Below are positions 44,112-52,218 of a DNA stretch of 64,000 nt, one piece after another. Origin of the DNA: Paraburkholderia flagellata (GTDB lineage: Bacteria; Pseudomonadota; Gammaproteobacteria; Burkholderiales; Burkholderiaceae); NCBI RefSeq assembly GCF_021390645.1, contig NZ_JAJEJT010000003.1, positions 1,452,946-1,516,945 of the forward strand, written 5' to 3'. The notes under the pieces were generated by a model. It was given only the letters and a program-made list of their open reading frames with translations, did not search any database and had not been told where the DNA came from. The stretch's first letter is position 1, and each line of letters begins with the position of its first letter. The position numbers were made by a program, and so were the translations under genes.

Positions 44112-44699
44112 TTGTGGTTCTTGGCTGCTTTGGCCTTTCCTTGTGGTCGTGTCGGTCTGCGTGCGTTGCCCCTGTGCGGGGCGGCACCTACTTTTCTTTG
44201 CAGCGGCAAAGAAAAGTAGGCAAAAGAAAGCCGCTCAAACCGCTAATGCCTGCCACAGTTCACCTCTGGCCGTACATGCCAGTGGCTCCGGAGCGTCTGC
44301 CACCACGCGCCGCCAACCGGAGTGACAAAGCACTCATCCTTCCGGCGGCGCTACGCGCGCCGAAGTGCATAGCCAAAACCCGTTCGGGCGCGTGAGTTCT
44401 CGCCAACTCTTACTTGTACCTTTTGGTTTCCCTTGCAGACCCGGCCGCTGCGCGCGTAGCGAGCAGCGGGATGAATGAGCCCTTTGTCACTAACCTGGGT
44501 GGTGCGAGGCGACAGACGCTCCGGAGCCACCGGCAGGAACGGCCAAAGGTGAACTGTGGCAGGCGCTGGCGGTTTGAGCGGCTTTCTTTTGCCTACTTTT
44601 CTTTGCCGCTGCAAAGAAAAGTAGGTGCCGCCCCGCACAGGGGCAACGCTCGCAAACCGACACGACCACAAGGAAAGGCCAAAACACCCAGAACCACCA
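44112..44699. repeat. Large imperfect inverted repeat with two hairpin units
   Basis: Two near-identical arms of roughly 200 bases (44112-44310 and about 44500-44699) face each other, and weaker similarity continues toward a centre near 44400. Each arm holds the perfect 15-base stem CCTACTTTTCTTTGC/GCAAAGAAAAGTAGG (44187-44220 and 44592-44625) with loops AGCG and CGCT. I recognise the hairpin as a repeat common in Paraburkholderia and Cupriavidus genomes. Open frames here are antisense products of the repeat, not genes. It separates the flavoprotein operon from the phosphatase/peptide locus and may act as a bidirectional terminator. Confidence 0.8.
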
Positions 44700-44720
44700 A
44701 AACACACCACAACCACGCCC

Positions 44721-45491
44721 TCAACGCCCCACAGCAGGATTAACAAGCGTCCGATCCGACGCAACAGGATCATCCACCTTCACGACCACCGCAGTGATGT
44801 TATCGCGCCCGCCCGCCTGCAAGGCCATCTCCACGAGCGTTTCAGTTGCCTGCTGGCAGTCGCCGGCCTCGAGCGCCCGCACCATCCCGGGTGCCTGCAC
44901 TTCATTGCTCAGCCCGTCGCTGCATAGCAAAAAGAGGTCTCCGTCGCGCACGACGATGCGGCCTTCGTCGAGATCAAGCCAGTCTGCCGCACCGACGGCC
45001 CGTGTTATCAAATGCTGCGATGGATGGTGGCGCGCCGCTTCGGCGCTCAAATGCCCCTGCGCCTGCAGCTCCGCCACGTAACTATGGTCAGTGGTGAGCG
45101 GTTCGAGCTGCGCATCGCGGTACAGATAGATGCGGCTGTCGCCTGCCCATAGCCAGCCGAATTCGCGCCCCCTCGCCATCAGCACGGCAACGGTGCTGCC
45201 GATCATGCGCACCCCGCGCCGCGCCGCTTCCTCGCGCAACTGGTGATTCACCGTCTGCAGCGTGCCGCGCGCCGCGGCCAGGTAGCTGGTGAGCGTGTTG
45301 GGAGCGGCCAGGCCACCGAGCGAACGCACGATCATGCCGCTGGCAAGATCGCCCGCCGTGTGCCCGCCCATGCCGTCGGCCACTGCCCAAAGGCCCTTCT
45401 GGGGCAGATCGAGACATGCATCTTCGTTGAGCGCCCGTACACGGCCTACGTCCGTGCGCGATGCCGAGCTCCATAACAATCCGCCTGTCAC
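44721..45491 (-). CDS. PP2C-family Ser/Thr protein phosphatase
   Basis: A 256-residue metal-dependent phosphatase of the PppA/Stp1 type. Motifs in order: TDVGRVRALNEDA, the metal-binding ADGMGGH, WAGDSRIYLYRD, LLCSDGLSNEV and the final GGRDNITAVVVK. It should reverse phosphorylation by the membrane kinase encoded 3 kb away. It starts 17 bases after a GG-leader peptide gene on the same strand, so the two are probably cotranscribed. No type VI secretion genes are nearby, unlike many PppA homologues. Confidence 0.92.
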   Translation of the reverse strand: MTGGLLWSSASRTDVGRVRALNEDACLDLPQKGLWAVADGMGGHTAGDLASGMIVRSLGGLAAPNTLTSYLAAARGTLQTVNHQLREEAARRGVRMIGSTVAVLMARGREFGWLWAGDSRIYLYRDAQLEPLTTDHSYVAELQAQGHLSAEAARHHPSQHLITRAVGAADWLDLDEGRIVVRDGDLFLLCSDGLSNEVQAPGMVRALEAGDCQQATETLVEMALQAGGRDNITAVVVKVDDPVASDRTLVNPAVGR

Positions 45492-45508
45492 GATCGAGCC
45501 TCCATAGG

Positions 45509-45802
45509 CTACGCGACGAGTCCGTTATTCTTGCCGTTCTGACCCACGGCTACCGTCACGTTCGAATTGGACGCGGAATTGGTCACGTCGAGCGTCTGGT
45601 ACTGATTGACGACCTGATTCGCGTAGAACGTGTTGTTGGTCTGGTAGAGATTGATGATCGATCCGAGCGGCGAAGGCTGTGCGGGCTCGTAGGGCTGTAT
45701 CCAGCCGAATACCCACGGCGCGCCTGCGCCCCGGATGAACGACATGGCCTTGCGGTCGAGATCGCATTGCAGGTGAAGGTCGGTGATGGCGAGCGAGGTC
45801 AT
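45509..45802 (-). CDS. GG-type leader peptide, paralogue A
   Basis: A 97-residue small protein. Residues 1-25 align without gaps to three others in this locus: Ile6, Leu9, Leu15-Asp16-Arg17, Met20, Ile/Val23, Gly25. The double-Gly position reads GAG here instead of GG. The remainder is rich in Asn, Gln, Val and Ser (NQYQTLDVTNSASNSNVTV). The leader resembles export leaders of bacteriocins and RiPPs. It precedes the phosphatase gene in an apparent two-gene operon. Confidence 0.75.
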   Translation of the reverse strand: MTSLAITDLHLQCDLDRKAMSFIRGAGAPWVFGWIQPYEPAQPSPLGSIINLYQTNNTFYANQVVNQYQTLDVTNSASNSNVTVAVGQNGKNNGLVA

Positions 45803-46249
45803 GAGACGTCTCCGTCAAGATGATGGCCGCGGGCGCGCGGCGTTCCGGCCATACCTCGCAAGCAGCATGCCATTTTTTGGCCAAACGCGGCGCTCGCGCG
45901 CCCTGGCCCGGTGAGGCTTGCTCCATATGACCTTGCGCTCGCCCACCGCGTCGCGCGCACGCACTTGCCTTGTCGGTCCAGGGCGCAATGGTCGTGCGCT
46001 CGCCAACACGCAGGATGCCCGTCGTCATCAGGACTCCAACACATATGCAATCCGGCCTTGTGAACCGGATGGGCGGCGAACTGACTGTTTGACGCCGACA
46101 CAATCGCAGCGTTCGAGTTGGCGCGCAGCCGACACACAGGCGCTCTCAACACGAACGCCCGCCCGCTGAGCCCTATAGAATCGTAATCGGTCGCCTGGCA
46201 TGTCTGATGCAGGATAGTTGGCAACCGGCAAACCGCTGAACAGCACGGA
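45803..46249. other. Intergenic region between peptide A and the LRAT gene
   Basis: About 450 bases between divergently transcribed genes. Several frames are open but none has a ribosome site or a recognisable product. It presumably carries the two promoters. I see no repeat or palindrome of note. Confidence 0.4.
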
Positions 46250-46744
46250 ATGCCAGCAACCAGCCAGACGGATGCAGCCATGAGCCCCGACCTTCAACCG
46301 ACGTTGCACACAGAGGAACCGCCGCTCGGCGCGCATCTCGTGTCGCGTCGCGCGGGCTACAGCCATCACGGCATCTATGTCGGTGCCGGGCGCGTCGTCC
46401 ACTACGCCGGGCTGTGCGTATCGCTCCATAGCGGTCCGATCGAAGAGGTCACGCTCGAACGTTTCGCAGCGGGCTGCGAAGTCGCCATCGTCGCGCATCC
46501 GTGCGCGGCCTTCACGGGGCGCGAAGCCGTGGCGCGTGCGCGCTCGCGTCTGGGCGAAGACCGTTACCGCCTGCTCAGCAACAACTGCGAACACTTCTGC
46601 ACCTGGTGCGTGAACGGCAAGGGCCGCAGCGAACAGGTCCGCACGTGCATTGCCCATCCGCTCGCCGGCTTGCGCGTGGTCCGCGCGCTGGTTCGCGCAC
46701 GCCGCGCGCACGCCCGCGACGCGTATATCGTGCAGGCGGCGTGA
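46250..46744 (+). CDS. LRAT-fold (NlpC/P60-like) protein
   Basis: A protein of 164 residues (or 154 from the ATG at 46280) of the lecithin:retinol acyltransferase fold. LGAHLVSRRAGYSHHGIYVGAGRVVHY carries the conserved histidine and LLSNNCEHFCTWC the nucleophilic cysteine. Related bacterial enzymes transfer acyl groups or cleave amides in lipids or peptides. Its place among leader-peptide genes raises the possibility that it modifies them, which is inference. An 80-residue protein gene follows 58 bases later. Confidence 0.82.
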   Translation: MPATSQTDAAMSPDLQPTLHTEEPPLGAHLVSRRAGYSHHGIYVGAGRVVHYAGLCVSLHSGPIEEVTLERFAAGCEVAIVAHPCAAFTGREAVARARSRLGEDRYRLLSNNCEHFCTWCVNGKGRSEQVRTCIAHPLAGLRVVRALVRARRAHARDAYIVQAA

Positions 46745-46802
46745 ACGCCAATTCCTGTCGACGCCGATACGCCGCGCTTCGCCACTTGCTTCGGAGACCA
46801 TC

Positions 46803-47045
46803 ATGAATTCCGCCGAGACCTCGCTGCGCACCCTCGTCGACAAGTGGCTCGCACCCAATGCGCGTGTGCCAGCCCGTGTGGTGCGCTTTAGCCGCACGCA
46901 AGAGCAACGGCTGCGTTATGTCTGCGTGGAGGCGGTGCATCCTGCGCGCACGATTGCAATCTTCTTCTTCCGTCACGACGATGGCACGTGGTGCGTATTT
47001 CCGCCTGCCAGCACGCGTCCGGCCATGACCGCGAGCGCTGCGTGA
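46803..47045 (+). CDS. Unknown 80-residue protein
   Basis: A short basic protein with no signal peptide and no family I recognise. A predicted beta hairpin, RLRYVCVEAVHPARTIAIFFFRHDDGTWCVFPP, occupies its middle. The ATG at 46803 has GGAG 6 bases ahead. It is probably cotranscribed with the LRAT-fold gene and ends 2 bases before the stop of the convergent peptide gene. Confidence 0.6.
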   Translation: MNSAETSLRTLVDKWLAPNARVPARVVRFSRTQEQRLRYVCVEAVHPARTIAIFFFRHDDGTWCVFPPASTRPAMTASAA

Positions 47046-47047
47046 AC

Positions 47048-47263
47048 TCAACGTAGCAGCGTGGGGCGGGGCCGCGCCGTGGCGACGGCTGGTGACACAC
47101 GATGCGCGGGCGAGCCGTCGATCTCCACACGTACGCCGATGAACGGGCGCGGCACGAGCAGCGTGCGCTGCGAGGCAGCGCGGGCGCCGCCCATGATCGC
47201 GGCCATTGCCTGTCTGTCCAGTTCCACGCTTTCCGGAAGGTCCTTGATGACGATAATGCTCAT
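47048..47263 (-). CDS. GG-type leader peptide, paralogue B
   Basis: A 71-residue peptide. The leader, with VELDRQAMAAIMGG at residues 13-26, shares the family pattern with paralogues A, C and D. The C-terminal part is different from the others: basic, rich in Arg, Pro and Val (LLVPRPFIGVRVEIDG). The frame is open farther upstream but the ATG at 47263 (GGAG site) puts the leader at the N-terminus, as in the paralogues. Confidence 0.72.
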   Translation of the reverse strand: MSIIVIKDLPESVELDRQAMAAIMGGARAASQRTLLVPRPFIGVRVEIDGSPAHRVSPAVATARPRPTLLR

Positions 47264-47387
47264 GGTCTGCTCCGCGAGATCGGATCGGGTTTGATGGGTT
47301 TCGTTTGAGTATAGGCGGCGCGCGGCGCACGTAAACAAGCAGGCGGCGCCTCGCGGCGCCGTCTGCATTTTCGCTTCGCGGCAGCGG

Positions 47388-47660
47388 TCAAAAGAGCACG
47401 CCGGTGTTCGCGTACTGCGAAGGATTGACCTTGAGATTCAGCGGCCCGAAACCGGCGCCGATATAACCGATGTTGTTGAGCGCGGCGACGTCGACCACCT
47501 GAATCTGCGAGATGTTCTGCACGATGTTGGGCGACACGTTGATATTGGCGATCGGGCCATAGCCGCCGTACGCGCTGTTATTGCCGCCGCGTACGGCTGT
47601 CATGGCGCGGCGGTCGAGTTCCGTTCCGGGAGCGAGCTCGCGGATAACTAGGGAAGTCAT
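47388..47660 (-). CDS. GG-type leader peptide, paralogue C
   Basis: A 90-residue peptide. The leader ends TELDRRAMTAVRGG at residue 26. After GG it becomes Asn/Ile/Val/Gly-rich (NINVSPNIVQNISQIQVVDV, then GYIGAGFGPLN). Composition and spacing suggest a beta-structured secreted peptide. Same strand as B and D with gaps of about 100-125 bases. The ATG at 47660 is chosen over a 49-codon upstream extension because it aligns with the paralogues. Confidence 0.75.
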   Translation of the reverse strand: MTSLVIRELAPGTELDRRAMTAVRGGNNSAYGGYGPIANINVSPNIVQNISQIQVVDVAALNNIGYIGAGFGPLNLKVNPSQYANTGVLF

Positions 47661-47757
47661 GATGAGCCTCCAGTTGCTGTTGAATGGGGCGGATGCATCC
47701 AGGCGGGCGCGGCACACGAAGAAAAGCAGGGGTGTGGCCGCGCCGCTGCCCGGACGA

Positions 47758-48033
47758 TCAGAAGTTGATCGTGTTGTGGGCGTTCTGCACCGGGTTGACC
47801 GTTGCATGGATGTTCGACGCGAATGCGACGTCGTTGCCCACGTTGTTCACGATGCTGTTCGTCTGGCCGATGACTTGTTCGGCGGTGAAGTTGGTCGAGT
47901 CGTACTTGAAGGTCGGCATCGACGGGTAGTAGCCGGGCCAGAGGCTCAGGCCGCCGCCGCCGCGCACGGCGCTCATTTCGCTGCGGTCGAGTTCTTGCGC
48001 GACGCTCAGGTCGGCGATCATCAGCTTGCTCAT
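47758..48033 (-). CDS. GG-type leader peptide, paralogue D
   Basis: A 91-residue peptide. The leader ends QELDRSEMSAVRGG at residue 26. The rest is aromatic then Asn/Val-rich (LSLWPGYYPSMPTFKYD; NSIVNNVGNDVAFASN). It is first in the leftward set D-C-B and is divergent from the kinase gene 530 bases away. GGAGAACTG precedes the ATG. Confidence 0.75.
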   Translation of the reverse strand: MSKLMIADLSVAQELDRSEMSAVRGGGGLSLWPGYYPSMPTFKYDSTNFTAEQVIGQTNSIVNNVGNDVAFASNIHATVNPVQNAHNTINF

Positions 48034-48564
48034 GACAGTTCTCCAGAAGGGCAGTACAGGGTAGTTGGCGAATGAGCTGCAGTATCTTGCGGGCTCGCTC
48101 CTCTTAATGCACAGGTTGTGCCAGCGACGTCACCATCAACTCGCTTGCCGCTCAACGCCTTGTGCGGCGGGGCTTTGCGCCTGGCCGCGGCGCGCGCGCA
48201 GGGCCGGCGGCAGCGCTCGCGCGCGAAAACGCTGATGGCGCGAGACCAACAGCGCGCGCCGAGGCCGTTGGATTCGGGGCAACACGCGTGAGCCGCAGGC
48301 CTGGTTCCGGCACCGATTGCACTGCGTGCGGCGGCAGACTAATCTTTCATCAGACCTTGCTGTATGGTGGCTGACGCGCGCCGTCCGGGATCACAGTGAA
48401 CGCAGATTCGGCGGCGACTCTGTATGCTTTAAGGATGACGAGACCACGTTGCAGCGGGCTCGACGCAGAATCGGGGCATGCAGCCAGTCGCGGCGCGATC
48501 GTGCGTCGGGAACACGTGACGGAAAGCGCCTCGGCCATCCTGAAGCTGAGTTGAAGGCAGACGA
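48034..48564. other. Intergenic region upstream of the kinase gene
   Basis: About 530 bases without a convincing gene. It separates the divergent peptide D and kinase genes and must contain both promoters. The short frames here lack ribosome sites and typical codon use. No repeat noted. Confidence 0.4.
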
Positions 48565-50667
48565 ATGATGAGCCTTGCGCAGCTGATCCAGACATTCCAG
48601 AGCGGGGCGCTCTCACGCGAGGCGTTCTTCGCCGAGATCGACCACGTGCTCGCGGTCGACGCGGCCAATTGCGCTCGTCTGCGCGAAGCGGTGGACGCGA
48701 CGCAGACTGTCCATCCGCTGCCGGATGCCGTGTATGCCGAGGTCCTGCGCCGCATCGAACATTGCCAAGAGAATACGGGGGCCGTGGACGACTCCACGCG
48801 CATTCACGAAGCGCTTGCTGCCGCGCGTTCCGCCACTGCGGGCGACGACGCGGAGCACGTGAAGGGCATTGGCGACACGCTCAACGGACGCTTCGTGCTC
48901 GAAGAATGCCTGGGCGTGGGCGGCATGGGCACCGTCTACAAGGCGCTTGATTTACGCAAGCTGGAAGCTTCGGACCGCAAACCATATATCGCGATCAAGG
49001 TGCTGAACGTGCAGTTCCGCGGCCAGCCGACTTCGCTGATCGCGCTGCAACGCGAGGCGCGCAAGGCGCAGACGCTCGCGCACCGCAATATCGTCACGGT
49101 GTACGACTTCGACCGCGACGGTCCGCTCGTCTACCTCACGATGGAATATCTGTCCGGCAAGCCGCTCAGCAAGCTGCTGCGCGCGCAGGGCTTCGCGGGC
49201 ATGCCATTCGAGAAGGCGCGGCCGGTCATTGCCGGCATGGGACAGGCGCTGGCTTATGCGCACGAGCGCGGCTTCGTGCATTGCGACTTCAAGCCCGCCA
49301 ATGTTTTTCTCACCGATGGCGGCGATGTGAAGGTGATCGACTTCGGCATTGCGCGCGTGTTCCAGCGGCCCGAAGAAGATCCCGACGTCACCGTGTTCGA
49401 TCCCGCGACGCTTGGCGGTATCACGCCGGCCTACGCGAGCCCGGAGATGTTCGAGCATCGCGAACCGGACCCGCGCGACGATGTCTACGCGCTCGCCTGT
49501 GTGACCTACGAACTGTTGACGGGCAAGCATCCCTTCAACCGAAAGTCGGCCACGCAGGCGCGCAGCGAAAAGATGCGCGCCGAGCGCCCGCCGGGCCTCG
49601 ATCGCGGCCAATGGCGCACGCTGAGTGCGGCGCTTTCGTTTGACCGCGCCTCGCGCACCGCGAGCGTCAATCAGTTTCTCGAGGGCATGGGCGTGCTCGC
49701 GTATGCGTCGGCGTTCTCGGGCGCCCGGGTTGCCGCCGCTGGCGTGGGGGCTATCGTCGTCGCTGTGGGGTTGTGGTCGGGGTATCGCGCGCTTGCCGGA
49801 CACGGGCAAACGGGCGCGAAGTCCTCCGTGGCCGCCGTCGCCACCACCGCTCCCGCTAGTGCGACGAATACGGCCTTGGAAGCGGCGGCCTCGCCGGTGC
49901 TTGCCGTCAAACCTGCGCCTGTAGTCGCCAGCGTGCCTGCCGTGAGCACGGTTGCAGCGGTTCCTGCATCGAACCCCCCGGTGGCCGACGCGGCTTCGCT
50001 TGCCGCGTTGAACGCGACGCTGGCGCGCATCCCGTGCTCGGCGCTTACGGCGTCGCTGCCCGGGCAAGTGATTCAGGTGCGAGGCTTTGCCAATGCGGGC
50101 GAGAACATGGCGCACGTGCACGACGCGATCGCGCAAACGCCCGGAGGGCAGGCCGCGAAACTCGATGTGACTGCGGTGGAAAACCACAACTGTGAAGTCG
50201 TGAGCGCATTCGCACCGTACTGGCGCGCCAATCATCTGGCGGGTGGCGGCGCGACGATCCATACCCAGCCACTCGATGCCCACCTCACGCAGGGCATGCC
50301 GCTCATCGTCGATATCACCACGCCGCATTACGACTCATACGTCAACGTCGACTATTTCGCGCTCGACGGCAGTGTCGTGCATCTTGTTCCCAGCAATGTC
50401 GAGCGCGACAACCAGGCGCCGCCAGGGTTCTCGGCGACGGTCGGAGGGTCGGGATACTGGCTCGTGGACAAGCCGTTCGGGACGGAAATGATCGTCTTGC
50501 TGATTACGCCCGCGCCGTTGTTCGATGGGCTGCGTCCCGCTTCCGAGTCTCGCTCGGACTACCTTGCGGCCGTTGGGCAGCAGCTAAAGAAGATGGAAGC
50601 GCGTTATGGCGCCGGGCATATCGTTGCTGATTTCGTGCAGATCACGACGCACGCGCGAAATGATTGA
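48565..50667 (+). CDS. Membrane Ser/Thr protein kinase with extracellular DUF4384-like domain
   Basis: A 700-residue Hanks-type kinase. A helical N-terminal region (1-100) precedes the kinase domain (about 108-375): Gly loop GVGGMGTVYKA near 117, ATP-binding Lys145, catalytic Asp241 in HCDFKPAN (HRD is replaced by HCD, as in many bacterial RD-minus kinases), DFG at 259 and APE-like SPE. A membrane segment lies at about 389-410, then an Ala/Pro/Val-rich linker and a periplasmic DUF4384-like domain (about 560-690, ending before FVQITTHA). It may sense an envelope ligand, and the PP2C phosphatase nearby would oppose it. Confidence 0.9.
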   Translation: MMSLAQLIQTFQSGALSREAFFAEIDHVLAVDAANCARLREAVDATQTVHPLPDAVYAEVLRRIEHCQENTGAVDDSTRIHEALAAARSATAGDDAEHVKGIGDTLNGRFVLEECLGVGGMGTVYKALDLRKLEASDRKPYIAIKVLNVQFRGQPTSLIALQREARKAQTLAHRNIVTVYDFDRDGPLVYLTMEYLSGKPLSKLLRAQGFAGMPFEKARPVIAGMGQALAYAHERGFVHCDFKPANVFLTDGGDVKVIDFGIARVFQRPEEDPDVTVFDPATLGGITPAYASPEMFEHREPDPRDDVYALACVTYELLTGKHPFNRKSATQARSEKMRAERPPGLDRGQWRTLSAALSFDRASRTASVNQFLEGMGVLAYASAFSGARVAAAGVGAIVVAVGLWSGYRALAGHGQTGAKSSVAAVATTAPASATNTALEAAASPVLAVKPAPVVASVPAVSTVAAVPASNPPVADAASLAALNATLARIPCSALTASLPGQVIQVRGFANAGENMAHVHDAIAQTPGGQAAKLDVTAVENHNCEVVSAFAPYWRANHLAGGGATIHTQPLDAHLTQGMPLIVDITTPHYDSYVNVDYFALDGSVVHLVPSNVERDNQAPPGFSATVGGSGYWLVDKPFGTEMIVLLITPAPLFDGLRPASESRSDYLAAVGQQLKKMEARYGAGHIVADFVQITTHARND

Positions 50668-50739
50668 TGCTTAGCTGCGTTATTCGTCTTTGATCCATCT
50701 GCGCTAAAAAAATAGTACTACGAATGATGATGGTATCCG

Positions 50740-51447
50740 TCAACTCGCCGTATGCAATACCGAATGGGCGAGCCGCAGAAGATCGTCGAACTGCGTGACC
50801 AGTTCGAAACACAGCAGAAATCCGAGCGCCACAGCAGGACCGGGATAGCGCATGATGTAGCGCATCGCGGGCTTGACCGTGCGCCTTCTCACGGCTCTGC
50901 GCGTCATGATCCAGGTAATTACAATGCCGATCAGGGCGCCGGCGAGCAGATCGGTCGGGTAGTGATAACCCAGATACGCGCGCGGAAAGCACACGAATGC
51001 CGCGACGGACAATAACGCAAGCACGCCAATGCCACGCCACACGATGAAGATGCCCGTCGCCACCGCCATCCACAGCATGGCGTGATCGCTTGGAAAGGAA
51101 CTCCAGTGCATCAGCCCGGCGAGCTCCACGGGTGACGAGGCGAAATGCAGATGGAGTTCCGGTGTGAATAGCGGCCGCTCCCTGAAGGGCAGACAGCGCG
51201 CAAGGAGGCGTCCCACCGCTAGTGCAATCAGGCCACTTGCCAGCGTGGCGAGCACGATCTCACGGCGCCACGCGCGCCGCTCGTGTGGCTGGACCCAGAT
51301 CCACCACAACAGCGGAATCAACAGATAACCCTTGAACGTGTAGAGATCGGCAATCACTGCGATTGCGTGATTGACGGCAGGAGGAAGCTGGAGTTGGGTG
51401 AGGGCTCCCAGAATGACGGTATCGAAGCTGTTCATTATTGTGGCCAT
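50740..51447 (-). CDS. PAP2-family membrane phosphatase
   Basis: A 235-residue membrane phosphatase with about six helices and the acid-phosphatase triad: an R-x5-RP element (CLPFRERPLF), PSDHA in HWSSFPSDHAML and the final SRxxxxxHxxxD form (FPRAYLGYHYPTD). Family members dephosphorylate undecaprenyl pyrophosphate or phosphatidic acid. ATGs at 51447 and 51435 are both possible. Monocistronic. Confidence 0.87.
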   Translation of the reverse strand: MATIMNSFDTVILGALTQLQLPPAVNHAIAVIADLYTFKGYLLIPLLWWIWVQPHERRAWRREIVLATLASGLIALAVGRLLARCLPFRERPLFTPELHLHFASSPVELAGLMHWSSFPSDHAMLWMAVATGIFIVWRGIGVLALLSVAAFVCFPRAYLGYHYPTDLLAGALIGIVITWIMTRRAVRRRTVKPAMRYIMRYPGPAVALGFLLCFELVTQFDDLLRLAHSVLHTAS

Positions 51448-51686
51448 CCCGCAGATGAATTCGTGAGAAGAGCGGTCTCGAACAGAATCCTCAACCGCCT
51501 CCGTGCCACTTACACAAGGCGTTCTTCGTTGTATTTTTCGGGCCAGCGCACACGGTGAAAGCAGTTCGTAGCAGTGAGCTGCTGCGATGCAACTTCGTGT
51601 GCATATTGCGTGCCTTCGACCACACTGCAGTGCGTCGAGGATTCGGCGGCTTGCTCGTTCACGGGCCTTTCATTGCAAAGCGCGCT

Positions 51687-52088
51687 TCACGTCAGAGCAT
51701 TGCCGGCCTCGTGAACGTACCTGACCGCAGGCATGCGCGCGCTTGTGTCTGGCGTATCGTTGCGTCGGACAGTTTCTACGATACCCTTGTTGCGGCCTAT
51801 GTCTACTTCGGTCGTTCCCGGCTTGCGAAGGCAGTCGCGCAAGAAAAGCTGGCAGCGTCCCGAAGCAAGGCGGTACGGCAGAATTTGTCTTGTGATTGAT
51901 TCGATCTCCTTCCTATGTGTCGCGAAGGCCTCCAACAGGCCGGCGCGACCGGCGCGCGCACGAAAATAATCTTCAAGTGCCTCTGGAGAGATCTCGCACA
52001 TGACCCATGTGCCGTCGACGACGGCGCGAAACCGGATCGTGCCGCTCGCATAGTAGAAGGCACTTTCATCTGGAAAATGTATTAGCAC
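51687..52088 (-). CDS. DUF1488 protein
   Basis: A 133-residue protein that begins, from a GTG with GAGGTAA ahead, with LIHFPDESAFYYASGTIRFRAVVDGTWVMCEISPEALEDYF, the DUF1488 pattern. The family is normally about 85-90 residues; here a C-terminal tail of some 40 residues continues, possibly because an ancestral stop was lost. Function unknown. Confidence 0.65.
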   Translation of the reverse strand: MLIHFPDESAFYYASGTIRFRAVVDGTWVMCEISPEALEDYFRARAGRAGLLEAFATHRKEIESITRQILPYRLASGRCQLFLRDCLRKPGTTEVDIGRNKGIVETVRRNDTPDTSARMPAVRYVHEAGNALT

Positions 52089-52218
52089 GATGGCTTACCT
52101 CTTTGGCTTCCGAGCCTGCCTTCAAGCAACCGGTGTTCCTCACTCGTCTGAAGAAGCCTGTTCGCCGATTGAATCGAAATCAATTCTCAAATCGTTCGCA
52201 CCGAAAGGCCGGGCGGCG

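Noticed and set aside
43885..44927. Several open frames of 70-140 codons around the inverted repeat
   Set aside because: They are mirrored translations of the repeat arms and hairpins. None has codon use or domains of a gene.
45509..45802. Curli-like amyloid repeats in peptide A
   Set aside because: The Asn/Gln/Val-rich end (VAVGQNGKNN) recalls curlin units, but only one poor unit is present and no csg-type gene is near.
46028..46897. A 289-codon minus-strand frame
   Set aside because: Antisense to the LRAT-fold gene, which has intact catalytic motifs; the product has no recognisable domain.
44721..50667. Type VI secretion regulation by PppA/PpkA
   Set aside because: The kinase and phosphatase resemble those proteins, but no Tss/Hcp/VgrG gene is in the window and the neighbours are leader peptides instead.
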